Of a stretch of DNA of 64,000 nucleotides, positions 26,601 to 40,200 are shown one piece after another. The position numbers and the translations under genes were made by a program. This stretch comes from Solicoccozyma terricola. Lineage: Eukaryota > Basidiomycota > Tremellomycetes > Filobasidiales > Piskurozymaceae. The DNA is taken from NCBI GenBank assembly GCA_001600875.1, contig BCLD01000001.1, positions 2,061,452-2,125,451 of the forward strand, given 5' to 3'. The notes below the pieces were generated by a model. It saw only the letters and a program-made list of their open reading frames with translations. It made no database searches and was not told where the DNA came from. The first letter of the stretch is position 1. Each line of letters starts with the position of its first letter.

Positions 26601-27295
26601 GGAGGCGGCGAACATAGATGTCGCGGCCTTGCAGGCGAAGCTCGATGAGGGAAAGCGATCGCGCAAGCGCATTAGTGAGTAGGCCGGTTAAGCGAGCGCT
26701 TTGACACCGAATCTGACAGGAGTTCCTAGCCGTGCGAGCAACGTCTACCGCTGGTTGGCCCGAGACCGCTCGAACCGCCGTACGAGAGCTATTGCAATCC
26801 GAAGGTTTCGCCGCACCAGCATTCGCGGCAGTCGACATTATCAACTGCGCGATCACTCGAACATCCTTGCCTACCCTAAGCAATGCTGTCCTGCATGAAC
26901 TCATGGGGGTTGAGTCGAACGCCACCATCAAACTCACAACAGCTCTCCAGCTCCTGTATGGTCTGTCCATGTCTCAGTCAATGGGTTACAGTCTCGTACT
27001 CAGTATTCCGCAGCTGCTTCAAACCTCTCAGTTCTCAGACGACAAGGGTTTAGTCAATTTGGCCCACATGGCATCTGTGATTTTGAGGGGAGGCGGCAAA
27101 GTACAGGATAGACCCGACTTAACGCCCTCATCCCCCATCACGAGCCTCGCTCTACAGCTCTACGTCGACATGCGAACGCGGTTGGAGATGAAGACAACGA
27201 AGCGTCGCAGCTCGACTCTCACCGCCTTCGCTAGTGCGCTAGCCAAGGACCACGAGCTGGTGGGAGACTGTCCATTCTTCGCGAGAATTGCTTAG
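23692..27295 (+). CDS. MED5: Mediator of RNA polymerase II transcription subunit 5
   Basis: Med5 (Nut1) is a tail-module subunit of fungal Mediator, which links transcription factors to RNA polymerase II. Exons run from the ATG at 23692 (exon 1 to 23873, then 23939-24930, 24991-25181, about 25249-25372, 25430-25531, 25590 onward and several more) to the TAG at 27293-27295, roughly 1,000 aa. The protein is an all-helical repeat-like chain. The most diagnostic stretch is GIDDEILQATTPATLSKLAP followed by a QACLAAQDD segment and LRGGLSYFSQPLLSW, matching the Med5 block (start-of-helix S-D-x-L-L, L-x-x-L-A-P-T-L-x-x-Q, L-x-x-G-L-x-Y-F-x-Q) known from other fungi. A tempting intron at 25893-25950 removes an in-frame TAG. 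Recognition rests on this block and on length, so alternatives such as another helical scaffold are less likely but not excluded. Confidence 0.75.
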
Positions 27296-27363
27296 AAGGG
27301 ACCATAGAGGATCAGTTGTATACAGGGGCGGTCTTTAGATAATGATACAGATTACTCTAATGA

Positions 27364-30300
27364 TCACGCTCCCGCCATCTTCACCATGTCGTCCAACAGC
27401 ACGGCACGGAAGGTGCCGTCCTGCATCATTGCATACACTGCATCCTCGCCCACATATACCGTGAGGCCACCGCGGCCATCAACCGACTTGCTGACTCTGA
27501 ACAAGGGCTTTCCAGTACCCAAATGAGACGCCCCGGTGGGGACGAATATCAGGTTGTGATCCGCTGCATGCTGTTCCGCAATTGCGCGGAAAGTGATATC
27601 CTGTTGCTCTGTGGTAGATGCCTTGGACCGGGGGACCGACTTTGACTGCTTGTCCTTTCCATTTGCGGACGACTTGACAGGTAAGGGCATAAAGACCGGT
27701 TTTACCAACCGCTGAGGAGCATCCTCGCCCAGCGCCATGGCATCGTTCATTAACCGGAGACCGTAACGTAGACCATGTTCGATTCCTTCGATATCGTCCA
27801 GGTTTCGCAGCTTAATAGAGCGATATTTGGAAAGCAGGTCCTTCCAGTAATGATACCATGAAGCAACCTCCGAAGCATTGTAATTGGGTTGTATGAGCCA
27901 AAAGTGCAAGGTGTCCAGCCACTTGGGAAAGAAGCGCTCCTCCAAGAGCTGCGCAAAGGTTGATTCGCGGATCAGACCAGACCATGCCAATGCACGGTTG
28001 AGGGGAACCAGATCCTGTGAACGCGGATTGACCTCGAAGTCGGATTCCAGACTGGCGGCAAGCTTCGGGAGGATGTTGAGTAGGATGAGGGTGTCCCACT
28101 TGCCTCTGGAGATCATCTGGACGACGAAGTGGGTCAGCGGGTGTCTTTGTGTGACGTATGGGGTCTCCCAGTGGCTCACCTCCCGCCACAAGCCGAATTC
28201 CTCCGGGATGGGGTCTTTGATGTTCCACTTCTTCATAACCTCGCCCAAGCGTATCTTGGCCTCGTCGAGCAGTTCATCAGCCCGAGAACCTAATATTGGC
28301 AACCAAGGGAAGATGACCGCGGCTAGGGATTGTGTGCTACTTGGCTTCTGATGGCGAGGCGACCAGTCTCTGACCTTCTTGTGCAGTTTGGGCAGGATAA
28401 GCTGGTCTATCACGTTGTCCTTCATGAAACGTGGGAGGATCGGGAACCACAACTCGACGAGCGACACTGCCGCTTGCGGTTGCTGTGGGTCCCAATCGTT
28501 ACTGGATATGGAGAGGTGATAATCAATTTCGTGGCAAACGCAATATGGCACCGCATGACTCACTTGATCGCCGAACGAACCTTCGGCAGCCACAACGCGT
28601 TAAGCATCGCTTCGAAAGGTGTCATCGTCAAACTGCAGCAACGCGAAATGAAGGCTGGAGTCAGCTCGGCGCAAATTCATCAGCAATCGCACTCACCTAG
28701 CTGAGTTACCTCTGGAGGATCCATTCGTGGATGGGATTTCACCAAACAAGCCAACGGCAGTCGAATGTACTTGTTCCGCCTCAGAGTACCTGTAGGCCTT
28801 GCGCCAAGTCTGCAGTTGTTCCAAAAGCGAACCATCTCTGTCGTCCAGGGGATCCCATCGACGGAAGGCGTCCTTGAGCAGCTGTGCAATTGCACCGACC
28901 ACGACCTCGTCCAGATCGTACTCGTCGTATTGTTCTCGATAATCCGAGAGAAGAGTGTTGAATTCGTCCGCTAGATCGTTCAAAGGGTCTGCGCCAGTTT
29001 TGTGACTGATCTGCACTTTCTCTTCAATCGCTCGCACAGTCTGCTGCACTGCCTTGAGCTGCGTTACCTCTGCAAATGGGCAGAGTATGCGTCAGTTGAC
29101 CGGTCTAAGTTCCAACCAAGAAGTGTGACGCACTGGTCTCCTCGAGCGCTTGTAGCTTTTGCAATCTCGCCAGTTCTCGGATGCTCCATTCCCTCTTCTC
29201 CTTGACACCTTTACCTTCTTTGGCTAAAGCCAGCACATCGCCCTTCGCAACGTCCAAAATGAGTCGAAGGTTATGCCGCAGTTCTGGTAGTCGTGTCTTA
29301 TCAGAGGTCGGAGTCCAGGATGATAATGCGAGATTTGAAAGTGAAGACACTTCTTTGAGCTATTTGAAGAGAGGCTTTATATTAGAATCGCCATTCCGAT
29401 GTTTGGTCATCGTCGACATACCTCTCCGCTTCTGGCGTCCAAAATCGGTCCAACGCCGCCGTAGCTCCCTGCCTGCCCAGCCTCAGCCAACAATTGATCG
29501 TAAGTCTTATGTTCAACCTTGATCTTGACTTTTTTGTTCTTCTTCCAATTCGCTTCTTCCCCAAGTCCAGATTGTTGCGCGCCATCCTGACGATGTTGCT
29601 TGACCTTTGCTTTCCTCGACTTGCGTTTCTCTCCTTCCTCGTCTGAACTGAACTTCTCTCCGCGCTCTCTAGCTTCTCGCTTACTTTGCTCAGTACGAAC
29701 ACCTTTTCCAATACCTTGTCTACCGATGATGTTTCTGTTTGCCTCTATGGGAACGGCTTTACCATCCTCTTGTAGACCCAGACCCTTTCCAGCTACCCAT
29801 CCTTGCTTTGCAAGCAATCGAGCACCAAACGAGCTGGAAATGGATTGAAGATGTCGCATGTCCTCTGGAGCGACATCTGCGGATTTCACCGATGTTGACG
29901 ACTTGGCAGCTTGTCGACCTTGAAATGCGTTGCCTCTCCTTCTTTCCTTTGGAGGTTGTGCGAATGACGGAGGGAACGCATGGTTGTGGTCCGGTGGATG
30001 CATGCTTTGTTCAGCTTGAGCATCCGCTTGATGACGGCCTGTTGAACCGATACCACCATGCATGAACGAGCTGTGTCGAGGCAGTTTGGGAGGAGTTGAT
30101 GCTGACGGCCTTGGGGAAGGAGTGTCCGTTGCAGCGGCTCCTTCGCCTCCGTGAATGAAAGAGGTGTGACTCGTGCCGAAGGATGTAGTTGCTCCTGCTC
30201 CTATCCCTGCTCCACCACGACCACCAGTCATCCCAATACCAGCACCAATTCCTCTGCCACTCTGTGGCACCTCATCCTCGTCCGACGAGGTAGACTCCTT

Positions 30301-30860
30301 CAAGCGCGGAGAACGACCAACTTTCGACTCATCCGCAGAAGAAGCGGCGGAGTCCTCGTCGTCGATTTCCATGTCAGACCCTGCGGCAGACCCTGCGGAT
30401 GGTTCTGCAGCGGGGATTGGTGATGGTTGTCCTGATGGGATAGCGCTCTCGGAAGAAGCGGCGGTGGGTGTATTATGAGATGCGACGAATTTGGGAGCGC
30501 TCCTAGGACGATGGAAAGGATGGGAAGATCCAGTGGTCAGTACACAAGTCCAACACTGGGCATCTCAATAATCACAACTACTCACGTAAATTTAGCACTT
30601 CCTCGACTTGGTCCCCCTGCTCTACCGCCACGCGAGTCTCTCCTATCCGGTTCGTCTTCATCCTCCCCAAATATACCCTCCCAAGCAGCCGACTTCCCAT
30701 CACCCATCCTTCTTTTCTTCCTCCTACCACCATGTTCGAACAACACCCTTTCGGCTCTGGCATCGGGATCCTCTTGTGAATCGTATCCCTCGTCTGCGGG
30801 TTCCGAGACTCCTGACTCGGACGAGCCGTCTGAAAGATAATCCTTCTTCCTGCGTGCCAT
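27364..30860 (-). CDS. NTR1: Spliceosome disassembly G-patch protein (TFIP11/Ntr1/Spp382)
   Basis: TFIP11/Ntr1 recruits and activates the DEAH helicase Prp43 to take apart the intron-lariat spliceosome. The protein starts MARRKKDYLSDGSSESG (tuftelin-interacting-protein N-terminal region). It then has a long disordered Gly/Ser-rich linker, a G-patch (about SFGARLLAKQGWVAGKGLGL through NIIGRQGIGKG), a basic stretch and a GCFC-type helical domain. Conserved C-terminal pieces include VELWFPILPRFMKDNVIDQL, ILPKL, IFPWLPIL, HPLTHFVVQMISRGKW, WLDTLHFWL, EVASWYHYWKDL and YGLRLMNDAM. The stop is at 27364. Exon 1 is 30860-30586. The longest exon (about 30540-29422) carries the G-patch. The last exon is about 28490-27364. 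It diverges from the NTO1-like gene, 334 bp between starts, and its 3' end lies 68 bp from that of MED5. Confidence 0.93.
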
Positions 30861-31194
30861 GCTGGCGACGTGTGCCTTGTGTGTAGATGAGCTGTGTGGA
30901 TGGGATGGATGGATGGTGCTCGTTGTAGATGGGATGGGACTGGTGGCAATGGAGCTGGTTCGAGACTGTGTGCTGACGTAATCGATGTTTGCCGCGTCGT
31001 AGTTAGCAGGTCAACAACCCTCGTACAACCACCGGTTCCATCATATCATCTCCTCCTCGACCTTCTCCGCCTCCTCCCACCTCCTCCATCTCTTCCTCCC
31101 GCTTTCGGCAGCGTGACCTGGGATCGCTTCCTTGTTTGTCATGCACTCCCGGCGATTCATCCGATAGCGCGTATACCACTGTCTTCGCGCCAAC

Positions 31195-34100
31195 ATGGCA
31201 GGCGAACCATCTGTCGTACCAACCGTCTCATTCCGAATCGTAGACGGCAATCCTTACGCTTCCGAGATTGTAGATCTCCCTCCGTTAATCAAATCATTCG
31301 GATATATCGATCCTTACGATGAATTCGAACGACCAGAACATTATATACGGCATATAGGTGAGTGGGGACTTGGAATTGGGTTGTGGAAGAAGCGAGTGTT
31401 GACAGGGGGAATTGATGGAACAGAGCCGATGGAATCTGATTTGGCCAAGCAAGTGGAGTATGACATGGATGAACAAGGTGAGATAGGGTGTCAATTGGCG
31501 CTCTTGAAAGGTCCATTAACGTCGTGTTGCTCGGTGTCAGACCGAGAATGGCTCGAGGCGGTCAATGAAGAACGACGCAAGGAACAATCAGATAAAATCA
31601 CATACGAATTCTTCGAAATCCTCGTGGACAGATTGGAGAAAGAATGGTTCGATCTTGTGAGTTCACTCTGGGGACCCCTTTTGTACCTATCTGTTAGCTG
31701 ATGGGATTCGAGAGCTGGTGATGTGATATATTTCAGATGAAGCGGATTCCTGCTCCTGCTTCGATGTTACCTGTGGAAGACTCCAAGTGCGCAATATGTG
31801 ATGATGGAGAAGGAGAGAATTCGAACGCTATTGTGTTCTGTGATGGGTGCAATCTGGCCGTTCATCAAGGTGAGAAGGACAAGTCAATGGATACTCGGGG
31901 GTCTGAAAGTGGGTGATTAACGTATACTGGCTCGGTGGCAAACTCAGATTGTTATGGTGTTCCATATATACCTGAGGGACAATGGTTGTGTCGTAAATGC
32001 ACCGTCTCACCCGAGAACCCGGTTGTGAGTCCATTGTCTCGTTTCAGCCACACATCACATCGCACAACTCACTCGACATTCCCCCTTTTTAGGACTGCAT
32101 TCTGTGTCCAGCTGAAGCGGGCGCCTTCAAACAAACGACTTACCCGCCAGCTCAATGGGCACATCTTTTATGTGCGATTTGGATTCCGGAAGTTGGGGTT
32201 GGGAATCAAGTGTACATGGAACCGATCGAGGGTATTGAAAGTATCCCGAAAAGTCGGTGGAAGCTTGTGAGTTTTTCTTGCATATTTCCCAAGATTTACT
32301 CTTGATTCACTGATACAAGAGGGGTGCTTTGAGTAGATTTGCTCAATCTGCAAGATTCGCACTGGTGCTTGCATTCAGTGTGATAATCGGAGTTGCTTCA
32401 CAGCGTTTCACGTTTCGTGCGCAAGAAGTGAAGGATTACTGAGTAGTATGAAGACGTTGGGAAATGACGGTATCTTGAGGGCATTTTGTCCTCGGCATTT
32501 ACCTGTGAGTTGAATGTGGGAATTCATTATCCTCCCTCAAAGTGGGCTGATTTTGTTGAACGCGGCAGGCGGAAAGGAGAGACGAATTGCTCTTGCGTGA
32601 TGGAGAAGATTATCATGATGAGGATGACTTTGAGAATATATCTTCTCCAGTACATCGTCCGGTGTCGCACAAGAAAGGAGCACGCGCTCGCGTTGCTTCG
32701 GACGATGACCATACAAATTCCGCCGCCGCCGCCCTCCAATCCGCTGGACGTCGAAATGTAGTTGCAACATCACAGTCAAAAACCGCTAGAGCGCACGCCA
32801 AAGTATACACGTCTGGTCCCCCACTCGTACCAGCGCTCATAGTCAGACATCTCGCGGAGTATGTCAAGAAAATCAGCGTAAGAAAGAAGATGCCGTTCAT
32901 CGAGAGAGTATGTAGGTATTGGAGCTTGAAGAGGGAAGCAAGGAGAGGTGCACCGTTGTTGAAGCGATTGCATCTTGAGGTGAGGATTCCGGTCGGATGA
33001 GTGCTGTCGCGTGGAAAGGCTCATTTGAGACCAAATCTGACAGCCATGGACAGCGGTACACGCTTCTCAAGAACATACTGATGCGGAAAAGGCGAAGAAA
33101 CTGGAAGTGAGCGTCATACATTGGGGTTTCGCAATTCCTTCGGCCACTCATTCTACCCTACATTCGCGCACAGTACCTCGTGCTCCTTCGCAACGATCTC
33201 GAACGCGTTCGCATGCTCGCCGAGTTGGTACGAAAGCGTGAGAGGGAGAAGCTCCGCCAAGTCCAGGTCATCAAGGACTTCATCGACGAGCTCGTTTTCC
33301 CGTACGATGCTAAGCTTCGATTGACATTGGAGAAGGTTGTCGCGTAAGTCTCATAGAGTCGTCGGTCTTGCCCACGTACAGCGGAATTGACACTTTATAT
33401 GCATTCAGCATGGACCGCAATGAGCTCTTCCTCAACCCTGTATCAAAAACTGACGTGCCGGACTACTACGACCTGATCAAAGAGCCGATGTGCTGGTCAG
33501 AGATTGACCGCAAACTAGAGTCCCATTCGTATGATACTATATCCGAGTTCGCAGTGGGTCGCTTAACTTTTTAGAGCTTGCCACTGCTGCTGAGCTGAAG
33601 TCCTAAACGCACAGCGCGACGTATGTCTTGTCCTCGACAACGCCATGACATATAATCCAAAGGACAACCCATTCCACCGGACTGCTGCGCGTATCAAAGG
33701 CAATTCGAGAGTTTTCCTGGCCGAACTGGAGAGCTCCGTATCCGGTCCGACCCTTGGCAGCATCGAGGTCGACATTACTGAATCTCGTGGGGCTTTGCAA
33801 CCATCTGCCGTATCACTGGTTGGGCTGTTAGAGCGAACAGAGGATAATTCGGATCTATTAGAAAATCTTTTCACCTACAAGCTCGACCCCCCAAGAGAGC
33901 TTACTCCTCCACCGCCACCGAAAATTCCGAAGCCTTCACACGCTCACGCAAGGAAGGCTCGTTTCTCTGCTCCGCGTCCACCGCCTACGCGTGCTACACG
34001 GGCGACGGAGAAGCTGGAAGACGAATTACTCGAGCTTGTCAACGGTCATGCCGCAGTGGTCAAGCCGAAGACTCCTGCCACACCCCGCAGACGCACTCGC

Positions 34101-35800
34101 TCTGGACCTGACGTCTCACAAAACATGCAAGCGCCTCAGGACGGGCCGCTTATTCCTCTTCGGAAAGGTCAGAGGGGAGTCGCAGGTCTCGCACCGTACT
34201 CTCCTCTTACTCGCCGGGAACGCGATCTTGCGCTTCAAGTGGACGACATTGACAACAGGGACAACTTCAAGCGGTTCAATGTAGGCTGGGTATTACCAGA
34301 AGGTACGAAGCGAGGCGGTCGGTCGAATGTTCTGCCTCTACCAGCTGGGCCCCAGGTACAGATCTCTAGGAAGGGCAAAAGTGAGTGGTCATTTTATATC
34401 AACCTTAGGTCTCGAGTTGAACGGATTACATGCAAACTGCAGAGAAAGCGTCAAGTATCAACATCTCTGCCGAGCCATCGACTACCGACACTGTGGCATT
34501 ATCAACTCGTAGTCGCGCGGCATCTGAAAGTTCCTTGAGCGAGCTAACGGATGAATCAGGCGTTTCGCCGCTGAAACCGCTCCGGGAGAATGTTGTCCAA
34601 TCTGAGCAGCCCAGTGGCGAGTTCGAGAAGAGTGCACCTGCGTTACGACGGGCAGCTCAGAAGCGGAAGGCAAAGTGAGCTATAAGCTGCGTTCTTTCGG
34701 CGTGTTTTCGCACTGATTGACCATTGCTTGCAGCGTCGAAACGCTGAAACGTACCGAAACGCCGCCGCCTGCACAAAAAAAACTCAGACTATCAAGAAAG
34801 TCTGCCACTCTGCCCCCGCCTCCAGAAGAGCAACCAACGCCCTCTGCAGAACCTGAATCGGCTCAGAAGGAGGCTGAGCTGTCGAAAGGCGTCAGGAGGA
34901 AAGGGCGGAGCCTCCGAGGCAAAGCGATGGCCAATGGGAAAGTTGGACCTCCTGAGGCCGACCAAGGAAAATTAGCAGAAGATGATCCACAGGATGCACA
35001 TGATGCAGACGATAGAATGGAAGAAGACGACGTGGACCCTCAACGGGCTGAGCGGCTGCTTAGCTTGAATGGGAGGAATAACGGTAATGGAGTCTATGGA
35101 GAGGAGGTGGACGGAGATGAGTATCCGTATGGCACTTTGGGTGAGCACATACATGAACATCGTTAGTAGACAACGACTGACTCGAATACTCGCATCGTAT
35201 CGTAGTCTGGGCAAAAGGTGGGTTTTGGATTGTATTTGTCCGCTTCAAAGACTGTCTGACATCTCGCTCCTTCATAGCCACCGGCTTCCCTTTCTTCCCT
35301 GCAGAGATCGTTGACATCGCCACAGATTACTATGACATCCCCGAAAACGTATGGGCGAGTCGTCCGAAAGGCGAGGAACCAACTTGGTTGGTACAATTCT
35401 TCGACTCGTCTCGCAGTTATAGCTGGTGTACTAGATCCAAGCTGGACATGTTGGGAGAAAGCGATGGTGGGTTGACTGATTTCAGTCTGGCAGTTTCTGC
35501 TATTTGGCTGACTCCCCTTGGATCATCAGAGACGGACTCTATATATCTATCTGTGGGTCGTCTACCGGGCGTCTGGCAGGATGAATGAGCGCTGATTGGG
35601 AACGCTCTTATAACAGGGAAAGGAGAAAAGGAAAGGCGCTCCATTTAGAAGTAATAACATGATAAAGGCTTGTCAAAAGGCATACCGGTTAGTGTATCAG
35701 GTCGATTGCGTGCATCTGAAGGCTGACGAAATCCCTTCTCAGAGACGCACGCTATCAGATGGCGACAGCCGAGGAGTTTGACATGCAGAATGAGGCATAG
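31195..35800 (+). CDS. NTO1: BRPF/Nto1-like chromatin reader (PHD-zinc knuckle-PHD, bromodomain, PWWP)
   Basis: BRPF/Nto1 proteins are scaffold-reader subunits of NuA3/MOZ-type histone acetyltransferases. Order along the gene: an N-terminal enhancer-of-polycomb-like segment ([20 protein letters not shown], about 31280-31360); PHD finger 1 ([26 protein letters not shown]; about 31790-32020); a zinc knuckle ([11 protein letters not shown]) and extended PHD 2 ([25 protein letters not shown]; about 32095-32505); a bromodomain ([23 protein letters not shown]; about 33410-33690); a long disordered region; and a C-terminal PWWP domain ([20 protein letters not shown], about 35130-35310). The last exons are small (for example [11 protein letters not shown] then [18 protein letters not shown]), with the TAG at 35798-35800. 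More than ten introns are present. Budding yeast Nto1 lacks the bromodomain and PWWP, so this is the animal-like layout. It is followed 133 bp later by COQ5 on the same strand. Confidence 0.92.
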
Positions 35801-35933
35801 ACGAGTCGAAAGCTCACGTGCGCGTTAACATGGGAAAGTCCCGATCTCTGGCGAACTCGTATATCTGGCGAACTTGTATATAGTCCAGGTATCATTTCTG
35901 TTTACCATCATCCACTCTTCTTGTGCAATCATC

Positions 35934-37197
35934 ATGTCACTCGCATCAACCACTCGAGTGCTCAGCAAGCAGCTCCGAGCTGCGCCGCTCTCATTTGCTC
36001 GATATGCCAGCAGCCAACCTCCTCTTTCTGCATCGGACGTGCCTCCAGCAGTTTCCCCAGGCAACTCCTTCACCCGTTCCGACGACACCTCTGCCGGTCC
36101 ATCTACTGCATCCCGTACCACCCACTTTGGATTCCAGGAAGTACCAGAGTCCCTCAAAGAGTCTCTGGTCGGCTCAGTCTTCACATCCGTGTCACCGAAG
36201 TATGACTTGCTGAATGACAGCATGTCTCTTGGAATACATCGACTCTGGAAAGACTCGTTCGTCTCTAGCATGCTGCCACGCCTGCCGCCTTCATTACACG
36301 AACCACGATCGCCAGACGAGTGGAAACCATCTTTCCAGTGTCTTGATGTCGCTGGTGGCACTGGGGATATCGCTCTGCGTATCCTGGACAGGGCAAGAGA
36401 AAAGTACAGTAATAGGGATATCAGAGTGGAGATCGTGGATATCAATGAGGGAATGTTGCATGAGGGTCGCAAAAGGGTAGCTCAGACGATTTACTACAAC
36501 AGTCAGTGTCCCTGACAAGAGATCAAGCGAAAGTCGGACTGATATCACGGCGATCTGCAGCTCCTCAAATTGCATTCACCCACGGCAACGCCCAGTCACT
36601 ACCGGCACATATCCCCTCCAATTCTATCGACCTCTACACCATTGCCTTTGGTATCAGGAACTGCACTTCTTTGACCGAAGTCCTCAGCGAAGCCTACCGA
36701 GTTTTGAAACCAGGCGGCAAGTTGGGTGTACTGGAGTTTGGAAAGGTCGGGAATCCGTTGCTCAAGGAGTAGGTGATCACAAGGGACAGTCGGAGCAAAT
36801 GTGGGCCCTAACACAATTGCGACGTTCGCAGAGTATACAAACAGTACTCGTTCCAAGTCATCCCTCTCCTCGGCCAAGTTCTCGCTGGTGATCGAGCTTC
36901 ATACCAATATTTGGTTGAATCGATCGAGCGATTCCCCAGTCAACCCGACTTTGCCCAGCTGTGAGTAAGCTGAGAATAACGGTAGCCGATGTAGAATCGA
37001 CCGCTGATTATGGATTGTCCTACCAGGGTGCGGGAAGCTGGATTCCAAACTGGTAAGATGCAGGAAGGCCGAGGTGGAGCATGGCGAGACTTTACCGGTG
37101 GTATTGCTAGTATGGTGAGAGCAGGATGGTCCATACTATCTGCGTTGCAGGCACTGACAACGATCTCTACTCGCAGTGGACTGGTGTCAAGGCATGA
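35934..37197 (+). CDS. COQ5: Ubiquinone biosynthesis C-methyltransferase Coq5, mitochondrial
   Basis: Coq5 (UbiE family) adds the C-methyl group to the methoxy-benzoquinol intermediate of coenzyme Q, using S-adenosylmethionine, within the mitochondrial CoQ synthome. Five exons (35934-36501, 36561-36768, 36832-36960, 37027-37114, 37177-37197) give 337 aa. The N-terminus ([20 protein letters not shown]) fits a mitochondrial presequence. Family motifs are [20 protein letters not shown], the SAM-binding glycine loop [71 protein letters not shown] and the C-terminal GGIASMWTGVKA. The last exon is only 21 nt, and it completes the highly conserved SxHxGxK-type end. It converges on PRP6 with 67 bp between stop codons. 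Confidence 0.96.
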
Positions 37198-37264
37198 GCG
37201 AAATACGCGCAGCAACATCCATAGAGACCATGTACAAGATAGCATTTAGTCATCTGCGACAGCA

Positions 37265-40200
37265 TCATCTAATGACTGCGGCTACAAGGTCCAGAATCTC
37301 TGCCACGCTCTTGCCAGCGTTCTTGACGTCTTTCGCTATTGATGGCCAGAGAATGCCGTGCTTGGGTTCCTGAGCAACGCACTGCTTGATAACAGCCTCT
37401 TGACGCACCTGTAGATAATGAACAGTGTTTTAAGCCAAGCAACTCTTTAAACTTTGCTGAAAAAGCGATCCACCCACCTGCTCCCCATGTTGTCTTTCGA
37501 ACTTCAGCCACCAGGCCCACAAATCACCATTATCCTTGTCCGCATCTACAGCCCGCTGCAACCACAAGCGAGCCTTTTCGACTTTGCGTTCGGCCCAGAA
37601 CAAGCGTGCAACTGAGTTGATTACCATGGGGTGCTCTGACGATTTCTTGATCGCGTCGACAGAACGACCTTTTCGTTGCTGATGAGCTTCCATCCAGATT
37701 GCCATGCTCCATAGCAGACCAGAAGATGGGCAATCTTGTTGAGCTGCGGAAAATTGAGAACCTATCAGTCATTGTCTGTTTTCGGGGCACCTCCCGTCCG
37801 ATTTACCTCGCGCCAACATGGACTTTGCCTGTCCAGCCGTACCTGCCCGTTCCTCGATCTGTATAGACTCTGCCCATAGCTCGTCGTTCTTCGGATTCTG
37901 CATACGAGCTCGCTCTAGGAGCGAACGCGCCTTGATGGTCACGCCGGCTTTCTCCTCGAGCCGGGAAGCCAAGAGCCACAGAGGTACCGATTTCGGACAA
38001 GTTCTCGTCCCCTTCGCATATGTCTCTCGAGCCGCTGTTACCTCGCCTCTGTCCTCGTGGATCTGACCTTTCATCATGTAGAGCTTGTCGAATGTAGGGA
38101 ATTTGCGTATGGCCTCGTCCAACGTCTTGAGAGCTTCATCAAGCTGTCCAATCTGGCGCTGCAGCGCGGCTGATTTCATCCAGATCTGCAAGATGAACTG
38201 TCAGTAGTCTGAGGGCACTCTTCCAACAAAGCATTTATGACCCACTCTGTCGGTGTTAGCCTCCTTCCTGGCTTTGTCGAGCACCTGCATAGCGGCTTCC
38301 ATCTGACCGGTCTCGGCAGCAAGCTTCGCAGCTGCCAACCAGATAGACTCGCTCTCTGGGTTTTCATCGAAAGCCTTGGAAAGAATGTCCTTGGCCCCTG
38401 CCACATCGCCGCTGAGCCACTTCTCCTTGGCTGCCATGAGCCATAGAACCTCGGCATGTGGGCAGTATGTTACAGCCTTTGCCAGAAGTTCCTGCAGAGC
38501 CTCCCTGTAAAGACAGCGCAGGATGTGAGCTCCCCTAGTCAGCTGGTCGACTAATCCTCATCACTACGTACTGTGTACCATGAGCCTTTTCAAAGTCTGC
38601 AGCTTGTCTCCACACTGCCTTCTTCTCTGGAAACACTTTGATGATGTATGCGTATATCCCTCGTGCGCACTCGATGAATCCACGCTTCTCTGCACCCTCT
38701 GCGTCGTCGAGCCAAGTGGCCATTCGGTCCTCTTCTTCCACTTCAAGATGCAACGTTGCCTTGAGAATGGCTTGGGCGGTGACAGGGCTGCCTTCTTGCT
38801 CGCAACGCTCCGCCTCCTTGATCCACTGCTCTCGTGAAAGCAAGACTTGCTTCTTTGTGAGGTCTTTCACTGCCATTGCGATCAACCGATCCACATCTGT
38901 CGTAGCTCCATCTTGTTCTCGCAGTCTTGCACCTGCAATCCAAATCTCGTGGCTTGTTGGAATCATCTTGTGAGCTTTGTTGATGACTTTTTGTGCCTCC
39001 TTGGGAGTCTCTAGACGCGCAAGCGTGAGCCAAAGCTCAACGGACTGAGGAACGACTTCGACAGCTCGACCGAGAAGGATACGAGCATCCTCCGGGTCAT
39101 CCTCGAGATTCACAACTTCCTTCCATAGCTTGACGGAGTTGGGAATATATTCGAGAGCTTTACGTAGGACCCGCTTTCTAGCTTTTACGTCTTGCTCCAA
39201 TGAGGCAGCCTTTAGCCAGATCTTGACGGACTGAGGGATTTGCTGAACAGCTCTTGCCAGGATGATTTTCGCGTTCTCCGGTGTATTGAGCTCGGCCGCA
39301 TGGAACCACACGTCTTCGTTTTTGGGACATTGTTGACATCCCTGTTCTATAATTTTCCTCGCCTGGACCATCTTGTTTGCGTGTACTTCTAGGGAAGCCG
39401 CGGCGATCCAACCGGGACCATGCTTTGGGTTGGTTTTAATGACTGATTCTAGAAGTTGACGTGCTCGCTTGATGTCTCTGAAAAAGGTGTGTATCGGGGA
39501 AATGAGCTAACTGATCATTCGACAGGATTGAAAACGTTAGATCTGTCCTACTCACCCAATCTGAGCATCGCTGTGCAAGACCTGACTATTCAGAGCAGTC
39601 ATATAACCCGACGGATCAATTGCTGTCGATGTGCCATTCGAAGCATCCTGAGAAAGCTGATGAAAGAAGAAAAAGTAGTCGTGTACAGTCAGCAGTGTAA
39701 ATTTGAGAATCGGCTACACATTACAATGGCTCCAATCAACTCACCCTATCAAGCGACAACGATAATACCCTATCTCTCGCCTGACCAATCCCAACCAAAT
39801 CCGTCTCTGTGCCCTGCACTGCCGGCGTATCAAACCCACCGCGTTCCTGCTGTCTCTGATCCAGCTCATTGACCATCTGAGTCTGCGCGACCGCACCAGC
39901 GAGAATGGTATCGGAAACAGCGTATGTCTTCCCGTTTTGATTCTCTGCCATTCTGAGATTTTGTTTTCTCCGCTTTCGTGTAAGGTCTCCAACTTCTGGT
40001 AGATTTTCCCATTCTTCATCCGTCATCGACGAAAGTCCTCGTTTAAGATCAGCGAATTTGGTATCGAGTTTAGGATTGAGTGCTCTTTCTTTTGCTAATT
40101 CAGCTGCTTCAGCTGCTTCACGTCGAGCTTTTCTTCTACCGTCCATACGCTCCTCTACTGAATCCCAAATCGCATCTGCTTCAGCGTCATCGGCTTCGTA

